Source: Acanthacorydalis orientalis (Eukaryota > Arthropoda > Insecta > Megaloptera > Corydalidae). From it: DNA of 64,000 nucleotides. The notes under the pieces were generated by a model that made no database searches, had not been told where the DNA came from, and saw only the letters and a program-made list of their open reading frames with translations. Shown piece after piece: positions 22,301 to 32,774 of the stretch. Location of the stretch: positions 4,372,001-4,436,000 of the forward strand of contig CM068320.1 in NCBI GenBank assembly GCA_034766995.1. The letters are read 5' to 3'. The position numbers were made by a program, and so were the translations under genes. Position 1 is the stretch's first letter; every line of letters begins with the position of its first letter.

Positions 22301-23543
22301 TAGTGTTGACTAAAAAATAATTTCGTTTTTTATAATAGATGGACAGACATGCCTGGAAATGCAAATAATTTCATTCTAAACAGCAAATTTATTATGGAAC
22401 TTGACAGCTGATTGATTCAGCTTGTATTTTTTTATAAAAAGAAAGATTACAATTTCGTTAACAATTGTCTTCTGTCGATTTCAAAAGGGAAAATCAAAAG
22501 GGACATTTTCGACATATTTTTCTGTATTACTTCCAAAAAAGAAAAAACCCTATACAAGTAAATAAAAACTATGTGATGTGTATGGTGAAGATGCTTTAAA
22601 ACTACGACAGTGTCAGAATTCATTTGCTAAATTTCAGTACGGAAAATTTGATGTTAAAGGTACATCATGCTCAGGTAGGTCAATGGAAGTTGATAATGAC
22701 AAAATAAAGGCATTGATCGAATCTAATCAGCGTTTAACGACACGAAAGATTGCTAAGAATCTTAACATATCGAATTCGTGCCATTGCAAAATATTAAAAT
22801 AACTTTGATACGTTCGTAAGATCGATATTTGGGTACCATACGAGCACAAAGAAATTCATCTCACTAAATCTGAGATTCTCTCTTGAAACGTAAAGAAAAT
22901 GGCTCATTTCTGAAAATGGATTGTCTACAACAAAGTTGAACGAAACAGATCGTGGAGCAAGCATAATGAACCTGCTCAAAGCACTTCAAAAGCAGATATT
23001 CGCCAAAGAAAGGTTATGCTGTCAAGCTGGTGGGATTTCAAAAAAATTGTGTACTTTGAGCTGCTTCCAAGGAACCAACCCATTAACTAGGAAGTGTAGT
23101 GTCGTTAACTGGATAAATTAAATAACGGCATCAAATAGGAACGCCCAGAATTGGTGAACCGCAAAGGTGTGTGTTTCACCATGATAATACACATACAAGT
23201 TTGGTCACTCGTTAAAAATTGCTGCAGCTTGAATGGAATGTGTTACCACATCCACCTTATTCGCAAGACTTGGCAACTTCAGACTACCATTTGTTTCGTT
23301 CTTTTCAAAACGCCTTGAATGATAAAACATTCGTTGCTGATAAGGGTATTAAATTATTCTTGGAACTGTTTTTTACCGAAAAAGATAAGATCTTTTTGAG
23401 CGCAGAATAATGAAGTTGTCTGAAAATGGCAAAATGTAATCGAACAAAATGGACAATACATTTTTTAATAAAATTTTTATTTCCCATGAAAAATTAGTCT
23501 TTCATTTACAAAGAAAAAACGCAATTACTTTTTGAGCAACCCA

Positions 23544-23545
<2 letters not shown>
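22301..23545 (+). mobile_element. mariner family H, near full length
   Basis: The left end is TAGTGTTGACTAAAAAATAA. The right end read inward is TTGGGTTGCTCAAAAAGTAA, followed by a matching TT-CGTTTTTT block. The length is about 1.24 kb. The transposase reads on the plus strand, opposite to neighbour I only about 8 bp away. A TA then GA microsatellite starts at its right end. Confidence 0.85.
22572..23410 (+). pseudogene. mariner transposase pseudogene (H)
   Basis: DVYGEDALKLRQCQNSFAKF and FDVKGTSCSGRSMEVDNDKI (22570-22710) are the helix-turn-helix and linker, followed by LIESNQRLTTRKIAKNLNIS. The segment that should carry the first catalytic Asp (about 22900) is decayed. VFHHDNTHTSLV (about 23170-23205) holds the second Asp. 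LEWNVLPHPPYSQDLATSDY then HLFRSFQNALND (23230-23325) holds the third. Stops and shifts occur between blocks, so the gene is dead. Confidence 0.8.
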
Positions 23546-23596
<51 letters not shown>

Positions 23597-23615
23597 TAGA
23601 GAGAGAGAGAGAGAG
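23546..23615. repeat. compound (TA)n(GA)n microsatellite abutting mariner H
   Basis: About 24 TA units followed by about 10 GA units start directly at the right terminus of mariner H. Confidence 0.9.
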
Positions 23616-24013
23616 TAGTGGATATGAGAAGCAATTGAACTACTGTTTGTTTTTTTTGGTTTCTAATGTAACTTAAATTCCATTGATATTTATGTACTCT
23701 TCTACTATTATTTTCTATTTTTAATGTTTTTCTTCTGGTATCTTGATGATACTTAGTCACAAACTATCGAAAAAATATCGAAACTAAATAAAACATGCAT
23801 TATTTTAGAAAAAGACATTCACTTTTGATCCATTTCATTAGTACATCTACAGAATTTAGAAACTATAATGCATTTGATTAAAATGTTCATATTGAGACGG
23901 AAATTTTGGTTCTATTCGATGGTTATGAGAATGCATATCGTTAAGCAGTTACGATGTATCTCGTTATATAATAGGAAATTCTTAAGCCGGAAACACCTTA
24001 CGGTAGACCTGAC

Positions 24014-24139
24014 AGGTTTGCCTTGATAGGTTTGCCTGGGCAGGTTTGCCTGGGCAGGTTTGCTTGGCCAGGTTTACCTGAATAGGTTTGCCTATACAGG
24101 TTTGCCTGAACAGGTTTGCCTAGATAGGTTTGCCTGAAG
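24014..24139. repeat. 14-bp tandem array, nine units
   Basis: Nine exact-length units with consensus AGGTTTGCCTGGGC start at 24014, 24028, 24042, 24056, 24070, 24084, 24098, 24112 and 24126. The first nine bases are nearly constant and the last four vary. Each unit holds the imperfect palindrome CAGG-TTTG-CCTG. The array lies just inside the left end of the Harbinger-like element, and single copies of the same motif lie at its right end (about 26200-26225). Multimerised transposase-binding sites are one explanation, which is inference. Confidence 0.9.
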
Positions 24140-24336
24140 AGGCAAACTGGAACGTGCGTGTGACAAACTGCGGAGTTATTATGATCTGTACAGGCGACCT
24201 GACCAAACGATTTTTTTTCTGCCTGCTCAAGCGAGCGATATACGATAAACCGGAGCGTGTGTTCCAGCCGGTTCTTAAAATTTTTATTGGCCTTTTCTTT
24301 GTCTGTTCTGACCGAGATTTTTTTTAAAAGAAACAG

Positions 24337-24429
24337 GTAATGGAAAAACTATTGACCAATTCATAGAGATATATAAATCTGAACTTCCTATGGCAAGTAA
24401 CGAATGTAACTGAAGAATATCACGACCGT
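24337..24429 (+). pseudogene. MADF-domain N-terminus, plus strand (Harbinger left end)
   Basis: The plus strand reads KTIDQFIEIYKSELPM and, after a one-base shift, WQVTNVTEEYHDR. This is the first helix of a MADF DNA-binding domain (typically FIELYKSEPCLWD, then YHDRQKR). It stops abruptly at 24429, where sequence of the nuclease on the opposite strand begins. It is homologous to the better preserved minus-strand copy at about 25640-25735, so it is part of the inverted end duplication. Confidence 0.65.
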
Positions 24430-24720
24430 TAGATAATTCCAAAATCATTTTCTACAATGCGTCATGCTCGAGATAATCTGGAATTCTTTCTTTTTATCTT
24501 GCGAATTCAAATTTGGTTACCAAGAAGGTTTTAGCATATTATTGTGTAAAGGGAACGCATCATCGACCGCAAATACATAAGGCAAATTTCTAGGCCTCCC
24601 TGTGACGTTTTCCGCATTTGTAACATGTTCCTCCCTGTTCTGTATTTTTCGAAAAAATGTATATTCTGGAGAACACCTCCGTTGGAAATTCCTCCGTTAA
24701 TATTATCACTGTTTTAATGC
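24430..24720 (-). pseudogene. HARBI1-like nuclease, central and C-terminal fragment
   Basis: Reading down the minus strand from 24700: INGGISNGGVLQNIHFFEK, then after a shift RPRNLPYVFAVDDAFPLHNN (about 24533-24600), then LSRA, a stop and RIVENDFGII at 24433-24475. These match the order in PIF/Harbinger DDE nucleases: the GRISDGGVF block, the second catalytic Asp in DDAFPL, and the catalytic Glu in a RRxVENxFGIL motif. Frameshifts and stops are present. The part carrying the first Asp is displaced to about 25400-25480. Confidence 0.7.
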
Positions 24721-24953
24721 TAAGTTTTTATGGTGCTGGCGAATGATGTTGTTCTCATTACCCTGACACCACTTTGTTTTATCGATATACTAAAAAACGA
24801 TATCAAGATGATAGACTCGCGACGGTGGGAGGGTAAATAATATTTTTGACCGTAACTTTTTTTGATCTTGTTTTATAAAAGTTTCACTATTGTAACATCA
24901 CTATCGTCAGAGTAAAAATGAATGGTTTGTATTCAAGGACAGAGTTTTATATA

Positions 24954-25033
24954 TTAGATCGGTAGAAAAATAATTTCGATTTACGACCTTCAAATTCAAA
25001 TACGGAACCGAAATTACTTCCCTACTGACCTAA
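24954..25033. mobile_element. 80-bp mariner-derived micro-element
   Basis: The left end TTAGATCGGTAGAAAAATAA and the right end, read inward TTAGGTCAGTAGGGAAGTAA, are the family B mariner termini. They sit face to face with only about 20 bp between their outer 30-bp blocks. The middle keeps the ACGACCTTCAAATTC string found next to the 3-prime end of the B elements. No coding DNA remains. It lies within the Harbinger-like element. Confidence 0.75.
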
Positions 25034-25394
25034 CACATTTTTGGTTCCCTCCTTTTGGTAATTAAAACTAAAACATGTGTATGGGTCTGGGGGCAGACCT
25101 CTTCATAACTGAAAATTTAAATGATATGTTCTTTGTTTTCATAAGAACATAATAAGAATAAACATAAATAAAGTAAATTAAAATATCGATTTATTAAGCG
25201 GATTTTTACGCGACCCATCTCGTAAATGATATTTCTCTTTACTCGGGTAGATGAATTACGGTTACAATAAATTATGTTTTCTACTGAATTTAAACATTAT
25301 TTAAAATGGTTGTATTTAGAATGTCTATTTAACATTAAGATCACATGAGCACCCGAAGAAAATAAATAATATGTACTTTCAATAGCTATATGAC

Positions 25395-25740
25395 AGTAGC
25401 AAAATCTTCCAAAATAAATTGATACTTCGCATCCACTGTAGCTAGAAGAACAACTATAAGAAAAATAAACGAGCTAGGTGGCGAAAACATCATCTGACGA
25501 AGCTCACGATTTTACTGAACTTCCATACTTTTTTTCCCTAACATTACTTCTCAAATTATTATTTTTTTCACAACGGCACCTTTATTTGCATCTGGTTCGA
25601 TTTCTTTCAGTTTTTCTATTAATTTTTTATACGCGGCATTTCTTTTCTGACGGTCGTGATGTTCTTTATTATCCACATACATGGTTCAGATTTAGATATT
25701 TCTATGAATACTTTAATAGTTTTACGTTGCGCTTGAATCG
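25395..25740 (-). pseudogene. MADF domain fused to HARBI1-like nuclease fragment
   Basis: Minus strand from about 25710: FIEISKSEPCMW, then KEHHDRQKRNAAYKKLIEKL, KEIEPDANKGAVVKKI and, after a shift, NNLRSNVREKKYGSSVKS, stop, ASSDDVFAT. This is a nearly complete MADF domain, a Myb-related DNA-binding module carried by many PIF/Harbinger elements. From about 25475 another frame reads FIFLIVVLLATVDAKYQFIL, which matches the nuclease block with the first catalytic Asp (FSIVLLALVDAxYxF). The two genes appear to be joined by a deletion. Frameshifts and stops make both unusable. Confidence 0.65.
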
Positions 25741-25999
25741 ACACTTTTTACATTTATAAAATTTTACAAAGTGCGAACGAGTTCGCAATGATATGAGTTC
25801 GAATTTATAATATTATTTAATGCTGATTTATCTCTTGAGAATGGTCATACGTTATGCAACCAACATATTCATCTCACCGCACAAACTTGTCATGAAAAAC
25901 ATGTAATATATTATGTAGTACATGTGATGCAGCAGAAAGAATCGTTTTTCGATTTTGTTCAGGTCGCCTGTACAGGTCATAATAAATGCCCAGTTTGTC

Positions 26000-26280
26000 A
26001 CACACACGTTCCGGTTTACCAGTGCAGGATCTGCACTGGTAATCGATCTTAGAATCAATCTTTAAAGATGGCCTCACACGTTACGGTAAACTTGACAGGT
26101 TTGCCAGTACATGCGGACCGCATGTACTGACAAACATGTCAGGTCTACTGCAACGTATATGGCGGGGTGCAAGTTTGTTAACACACGTTTTGGTTTGTTT
26201 GTGCAGGTTTGCTTGTTCAGGCAAACCTATCAGGTGTACCGTAACGTGTGTGGCCGTCTTTAAAGATTGATTCTCTAACT
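26000..26280. repeat. palindromic modules at the Harbinger right end
   Basis: ACCAGTGCAG-GAT-CTGCACTGGT (26018-26040) is a perfect 10-bp-arm hairpin. The 100-bp unit at 26066-26167 is an imperfect palindrome centred on CATGCGGACCGCATG, and each half repeats the element terminus (CACACGTTACGG and its diverged inverse). Outside these, AGAATCAATCTTTAAAGA at about 26050 is matched in inverse at 26262-26279. It looks like terminus-derived miniature elements nested in each other. Confidence 0.7.
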
Positions 26281-27252
26281 AGCTATATTATTCTCTGATT
26301 TTCTCTTCAACGATTTGTCTTTTTTACTGCCCTTTTTGTAAAAAATGATGCTAGGCATTGATTACATTGATCAATTAAGTCATTTTTTACATTTTGTTAT
26401 TAGAATTGACATAGTATGAACATCTTTTGTTGTCAATACTTCATTGATTATGTTGCTAACCGTTCTAGTTGACTTTACGAAATTCATAACATAATTTTGT
26501 TCTTAAATTTCATTGAAGAATTATAAATTGGAATGCATCTATAAAATTATATTTCTCATATAGTATATTGATTATTTCATTTATCGACTTGACTTATACT
26601 TGAAATTATATTCTATGTTCAAAATCGTACGATATCGTGTACAATATTCACTCCTATAACGTACAATAAATAATGCACTTTCGTACAGTGTTAACTTCAA
26701 TAATTAACTAATATAGTTAATTTTATAATAATAAAACTGAATCTCTCTATTCAATCAGTCAATAATAACAGTCAACTGATAATGATGTTACTATTTTAAA
26801 AATATTCGAATAGTAAATATATTATATAGAAGTGTATCCCAAACTTAAAGAGTATTTCAACGAAAAACAAACGCTCTAGAAATATGGTAGTAATAGAATC
26901 AATTTTACCATTCATCTAAAGAAAAGAACATTTTTATAGAATGAAAGTATAATATTCTTGTGAAAACAAAGTTCCAAGAAAACATTCTTAAATATAGAAA
27001 TATAAATTAATTTTGTATTTTTTTTTCCTTTTTGTATAAGAATAAACAGCAACCGTTCTCTTTTCGTTCAATGTTGATTGAGTGTAACTACTCCACTCAT
27101 AATGAATTTCAACGAAAATTGGTATGTAAATAGAAGTAAATCGATTTTTATTTATTATCGATAGGGAACAATTTTGTACTGATTCAAGGTAAAACATGTT
27201 ACCTTTGTATTGAGTTTTAGATAAAATTATTTAATGTAATGTATTTGTATGT
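26281..27252. other. AT-rich DNA without a recognisable gene
   Basis: Nothing recognisable lies between the Harbinger-like and piggyBac-like elements. Confidence 0.5.
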
Positions 27253-28300
27253 TTAATCCTCTCGAGCCCAGATCCATTTCCAGTTGAGCAAAAGTTATGT
27301 CCTTCGGGATTATTACTAAAAATGTGCTACCATTCATAAATCAAAAATCCGAATTTAAAAAAGTCGACTGGAAGTATATTTTTTGAATGTGCCATATATG
27401 GAACGTTTGGTTTCAGGGGTATAAGAATTAATGTTTTTTTTTAAAAATCGAATAAGTTATTTTTTTGTTTTTAACGTTTTTACAGACTATTCACAACATA
27501 TTCTAATAATTATTGTGTATAAAATTCACAAGAACAGTTTTTTTTCGCATTCAAGCAAAATGAGACTACACTTTCGGAAATATCCATACGATTTTCGAGC
27601 TCTCTATCATCCGAGGGCTCAGAATAGGGCTCTAGGTCCTCGAAAAAATGGTTTGTTCTGCTGAACTTTTCATCTAAGGCCCATTATGATTCTTCTTCGT
27701 TTCGTAGGATAACAGACGATGAAAAATAATAATTTTCTTCGTCGTCCAAGGTATCGAAGTTGTCTCAGACGTAGGAATTTGGCGGATATACCACTCGGTT
27801 TGCTTCAAGTATTTATTTTATGCAGAAAATAATTAAAAAATGTAAGAAAGAACAGCAAAAATATGTAAAAAAAAGTGTAACATTTACGCGAGTTACATCC
27901 CAAAATGCCCAACATGACTTATATGGCACATTCAACTTTGACCTCCTGTCTCTCTCAATTTTGATAAAAATAAACATATCGCACATGTACGTCATTCGAA
28001 CAACCTCAATTTAAAATATCTATGAATTAAACATAAGAAAAATCAATATTTACTTACATTTTTAACACCAAATGTGAGGTAATGTTTAAGGACACAATGT
28101 TACTGCCAGGGACACTGCCAACGAAAATTATTTTGGGCCTTAAGAGAGAGTTTATAATGGTTTTTCTAAACCACGTAGGGTCATATGGGTTCAATTAAGG
28201 GAATTACATCAAAACTGCACTTACTAGTTCGATACGCTACTTTTTACAGCACTTCAAAAATGAATGTGTCAAATATGGCACGTGGGTTCGAGAGAATTAT
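27253..28300. mobile_element. possible piggyBac-like element, non-autonomous
   Basis: The left border is TTAA followed by TCCTCTCGAGCCCA. The right border read inward is ATAATTCTCTCGAACCCA, so about 15 bases are inverted with two mismatches, next to a TTAA or TTAA-like target. The subterminal motif TGAATGTG(C/T)CA occurs near both ends. The interior, about 1 kb, has a minus-strand acidic stretch (TLDDEENYYFSSS and EDLEPYSEPSDDRELENR) that would suit the acidic N-terminus of a piggyBac transposase, but no catalytic core was seen. The TTAA target and end motif support the class only moderately. Confidence 0.45.
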
Positions 28301-28393
28301 GATTTTATTTTCAATTGTAAAAATAAATACTATTAGCTTAAGTAAAATATTATTATTTATAAATGTTCACTTACATTTATGTTATTTATTCTG

Positions 28394-28398
<5 letters not shown>

Positions 28399-28451
<53 letters not shown>
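28399..28451. repeat. (TA)n microsatellite
   Basis: About 26 TA units. Confidence 0.9.
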
Positions 28452-28455
<4 letters not shown>

Positions 28456-29989
28456 GTAGAGGGAGATAAGTGTTCTCTCTTACCTTATAAACCGGTAGAA
28501 TTTATATTTTCGAAAAAGAAATTATCCAATTTATCTGAAAAATGAATTCATATGATCAATCATAAAACTAATGAAAATGATTATATAATAAAATATTGGA
28601 AATATTTTTACACCTCATCTAAATTCTTCAATATTTAAAGTGTTTTCCTTTAAAAACAACATACTATTATCGTCCATATTTTTACTCCGAGAAATGTCCC
28701 TAAATCTATTTTTATGTGAAATTTGGTAGCTCTCTGGATGTTAACAATGTAAGCATAAATGGGTCTTGATTTTTATATTGAGAAAAAAAACATATTGGTT
28801 CAAACCTGGAGATTACAGAGGTTAAAAAACCGCTGTAATGTACTGGAATGACCAAACTACCATACAAGCAACGTATTGTAATGGGAAACTATTGTGATTC
28901 AAAAACCAATCGTTAAATTTCATGGTTGGTTTAAATTCAGATTAATTGCATCTATTAATAATTTCACATCTACCATCGATTCAACTTAATAATACTCATT
29001 TTTTTATTCACATTTTCAAATACTTTATTGCTGTGATAGGTCCTTCAAAATAACTTTATAGAAAATTCACTATTTATTAAATCAAATTTATGAAAAGAGT
29101 CAATTGTTTTAAATATTCTTGATATTCCCTTGCTAGTCATGTGCTTGTTATTTGTTAGATATGATGAATCTGATACAAATTTTTCTTTAATGATAAATAT
29201 TTTTTTGTAGAATAACTATCAACAGTGTTGAATGAAATGAAGTACTTAACGGTTTAATTGTTACCTCTTGAACCATCTTAAGAAATTAATTTATGCACGT
29301 AAAGAAAATACGAACGAATAACTTTGAAAGCAAATAAATAATCCACGTAGGATTATTAACCAAGATAAGAATATTTATGAAAATTTGTTAGTTTTTAAAA
29401 CGTGGCCTTGAAGATTTTATTTTAAGAAAAATGTAGTATTTCGAGTAAAAAAATCTTTTCACTAATGAAAAAGTGCAATATTCTTTATTTTTTAACAAAG
29501 AATCAAGTTCGAAATGTTCATATTTTTTTCATTTATTTTGTATAATATCTTTGTCTGCACGCGACATTATGAACACATTATAAAATACAGTCTATACAGT
29601 ATTTTCATAGGGCCATGGAACGTGAATATATATATGAATGGTTCGTACTTTAAAAAAGTATCATAGTGTAGTACTTAGGTAAATAAATATTTCATTTCTT
29701 GTTTCTTATTGATTATTGGTTATAACCTGTATTTGTCTTTCGTGGTTTACTCTTACAATTATGCTGTCTTATTCAAAAATGGTACAATCATTTTCCACAC
29801 TAATCGGTGATTTATTGTCAACTGATAATACTATTGAACAGGATAACCAATGAATATATTTAGGATATGATTTCTATTTAAAATTTTATTTACACTGTTT
29901 TCCCAAGTGAAAGTTCATATTTAAATTTGTATTCCTTTCAATATGTACATTTACATTTCAAAAATGCTACAGTCTCTGTCCGACTTGCT
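28452..29989. other. AT-rich DNA without a recognisable gene
   Basis: No feature could be supported. Confidence 0.5.
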
Positions 29990-30500
29990 TACCAGTCGCG
30001 TTCCAAAGACCGGTCCTGACCAAATCACCATTTCTAGTGACTGAAACTGATTGTGTAGATACGACAAACTAGCAGAACATAAATTGCCGAGAATATTTAC
30101 CACCAGATAACATATTGCTCACATACATCAAAACGACAATTTTCCACAAACAAAAGTCATATTTACATTTGTCGTTGTACGGCGGACGAGATCGCGAAAA
30201 AATCTATCGACAGCGTATAGAGAATAGTCGCACGCGCAGCTTCCCTGCAGAAAAGAACCCCGGCAACAATCGGATAGATCTGCAAAGTGGCGGAAACAAC
30301 CGACAGAAGCCGATTCCGTGCAGTGGCCGTTTCCATAGTGACGCATTTCTCATCCTTTTTGCCCCTACATTTGCCACCACCACCATCACACAGAAGCAAT
30401 GATCTTGGCCACTCCCCTCTTGTTCGAATAGTGCCCCGGAGTTATCCAGCTTGTACGAGCGTTTCGCAAACAATTCTGCGGTCCTGGAACGAGTGTACAC
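29990..30500. other. GC- and CpG-rich island, possible host promoter or exon
   Basis: About 500 bp are far richer in G, C and CpG than anything nearby. Examples are GTACGGCGGACGAGATCGCG at 30177 and AACCCCGGCAACAATCGGAT near 30256. Overlapping frames of 72-108 codons run on both strands (for example 30115-30402 plus and 30204-30530 minus), which is a consequence of lower stop density. I recognise none of the peptides. A tract of CCACCACCACCATCA lies at about 30373. It is most likely unique host DNA such as a promoter or 5-prime UTR. Direction cannot be decided from sequence alone. Confidence 0.35.
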
Positions 30501-30626
30501 ATATTTTATCACAAAATATATTTGATTCATGAATTCTATTTACTGATATTTTATGTACGATTATGTATTTTTAGTTGACAGGGTATATAATATGTTAACT
30601 GTACCCACATTACCCGCACACACACG

Positions 30627-30692
<66 letters not shown>
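30627..30692. repeat. (TA)n microsatellite
   Basis: About 32 TA units with one early interruption. Confidence 0.9.
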
Positions 30693-30695
<3 letters not shown>

Positions 30696-32049
30696 ATATA
30701 AATCGTTTAAAAAAAAATTATTTACCAACGAAATGTTTTTTTGATGAACATTTTTTAATATTTAGTAATAAAAATGTAATTATCTTGTATTGATGAAAAC
30801 AATAAGAATTCTTGGAAGCAATCATTGCCAAATAAGTTACCTCGATGAAGTATTGATTAATGTATTGTAAGTTCAATTCAAACTTAAGAGATATACCATG
30901 TTTCATTGAGAATGTGTCGAACGTTTAATGAACTTTCTTCTTTCATCTTTCAAAACAACTCCAAGATTATAATATTGTTTAAAATTGGTATTGTATTTAT
31001 TATAATGAATACAAAGTTATAGAGGATTACAGATTTGAAATTTAAAAATGAATATAAGTACAAACTATAGTTAACAAAAATTTGTATAAATTGTTTGATA
31101 TTCGAAATATTTGCATTTTTTTTATTTGAAACAAATATTATGTTCATATATTTTGAATTCAAAAATATCGTTATGTTTATAAAATTCATTTATTTCCTTA
31201 AAAATGAAATTCACTGTATATAAATACTTATGTTTTTCACATCAAGTGTTAAAACAGCCGGTTTATTTTTATAGAATATTAATTAGTTATTAGATTTAGC
31301 CACGAAAAAGTTACAATTTGATTTTTGATTCCTAACTTTGAAATATTCATAAATAAAATTTCTATTACTACTACTATAATCGTTTTCAGCATTTATTTTT
31401 AGAAGCTAATATAATTTTTGTAACTGTGTTCGTTAAAAATCTTCCTGAAAATGAACGAATTGACGAAACTGACTGTTGTAATAATTTACAAAAACATTAT
31501 TAATAGAAACAAAAGATTAGAAAAGCGTATATATTTTACTCAAACATGTTTTTTTTTTTAATTTTTACTCATACAAAATAGTAGTTAAATTTTAAATATT
31601 GCAAAGTTAAAATATTTATATTCATTCAATTGTTGTGATTTTCTGTCCGATTTTTAGTCTTTTAGTTATTTGGTTAGGTATCGTTAGTGTTGGTAAAAAA
31701 TGGAAGAGAAGATTGTACTTTTTTGTAGTTTTATCTTTTGCTTTTATTACTACAAAACCTCACTTTTTATATATGTATTTCTTTATTTTTTAGTTAACCA
31801 GTTATTGTCTAATCGTATGTTTTGTTTTATTAAACTTATTTTTATGTTATTTTTAATTAAAATTAATGTAAGAAATAAAAAAAATAATTAAATATTTAGT
31901 TGAAAGTAATATAAACATATTAATAAATTTAATAATGCAGGAAATTTCACACCTATCAATGAATATTAATATACTAAATTTATTGTTTTTCAATAACCAT
32001 CTGGATCTGAATCTACGTCCAACTTCAACTATCAACTCATGATAAGCTT
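30693..32049. other. AT-rich DNA without a recognisable gene
   Basis: Short AT-driven frames only. Confidence 0.5.
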
Positions 32050-32627
32050 TTACGTTGATAGAAAAATAATTGTAGTTTATGACCTTCAAATTCATATATA
32101 TATATATATTTCTCTTTTTTGTTTTTACCAGCTGATTTTAGTATTCCAGAACTTTTAGATGACTAATGCTTAATTTTTATGCAAGCTCTCGAATTGTTTG
32201 CGTGATTCTGATTCAACTAACGCCTTCATTTGATTGTTATGAACTGAAGAAGGACGACCGCGACCTTCTTCATCTTCAAGGCTCTCGTCCTTAGCGCGAA
32301 ATTTTTGAAATCACCATTGCACATACGTTTCTTAACAGCAGCAACCCCAAAATCATCGTTTAGTTTACGAGCAGTTTTTGCTCCTTTACCGCCAGCTTAG
32401 AACTCGTACTCAAAATGCTTTTATCTACTTCTTTCCATCTTTAATGCAATAGCCCAGTTTAAAGCAAAATTAATAATAAAACCAACGTCGATGTTACCAA
32501 AATACAGACCGAAAAATGCACTTTTAAATGATATTAACATGAACACGATGAAATGACACTTTTATTGAAAAAAATTAAGGTTAGAATTCAGAGAACAAAA
32601 ATCGCAATTATTTTTCTACCAATCTAA
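32050..32627 (-). mobile_element. short mariner family B copy 2 (B2)
   Basis: The ends match family B (right end read inward TTAGATTGGTAGAAAAATAA). The minus strand carries the N-terminal transposase part only. A start lies near 32440, followed by blocks equivalent to ARKLNDDFG, the linker RDESLEDEEGRGRPSSVHNN (about 32235-32290) and FELKQLISDRESFREL-like decayed sequence. The junction to the 3-prime end comes at the same point as in B1, B3 and B4 and includes a short TA run (32093-32108). It has no catalytic domain and several stops. Confidence 0.8.
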
Positions 32628-32774
32628 TATTTGGTTTCGTTAAAGAAGAAGTTAGATGTTATAAATATAAAAATTTATTATAAAATTAGAGATATCTCTG
32701 GTAATGTTAAAATATGCATATTCTTGTCATATAACTAGATGGGTAAAAGGAAAAATATAAATATATAGCAGTGC

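Larger units (their letters stand above)
23992..26270 (-). mobile_element. rearranged PIF/Harbinger-like element
   Basis: The left end (AAGCCGGAAACACCTTACGG, preceded by TTA) and the right end (read inward AGACGGCCACACACGTTACG, followed by TTA) are inverted and share CTTACGGTA or GTTACGGTA, an ACCTG core and GGTTTGCC. A three-base TTA target fits PIF/Harbinger. Subterminal DNA is also inverted: 24142-24215 matches the inverse of about 25935-26010. The interior holds remains of the two proteins such elements encode, a MADF-type DNA-binding protein and a HARBI1-like nuclease. It is not a simple copy, because a MADF start occurs at both ends. An 80-bp mariner-derived insert (24954-25033) and a palindromic unit (26066-26167) lie inside. 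The exact outer limits are inferred. Confidence 0.6.

Noticed and set aside
24014..24139. Possible CRISPR array
   Set aside because: Units are 14 bp with no spacers and no cas genes, in a eukaryotic context; it is a simple tandem repeat.
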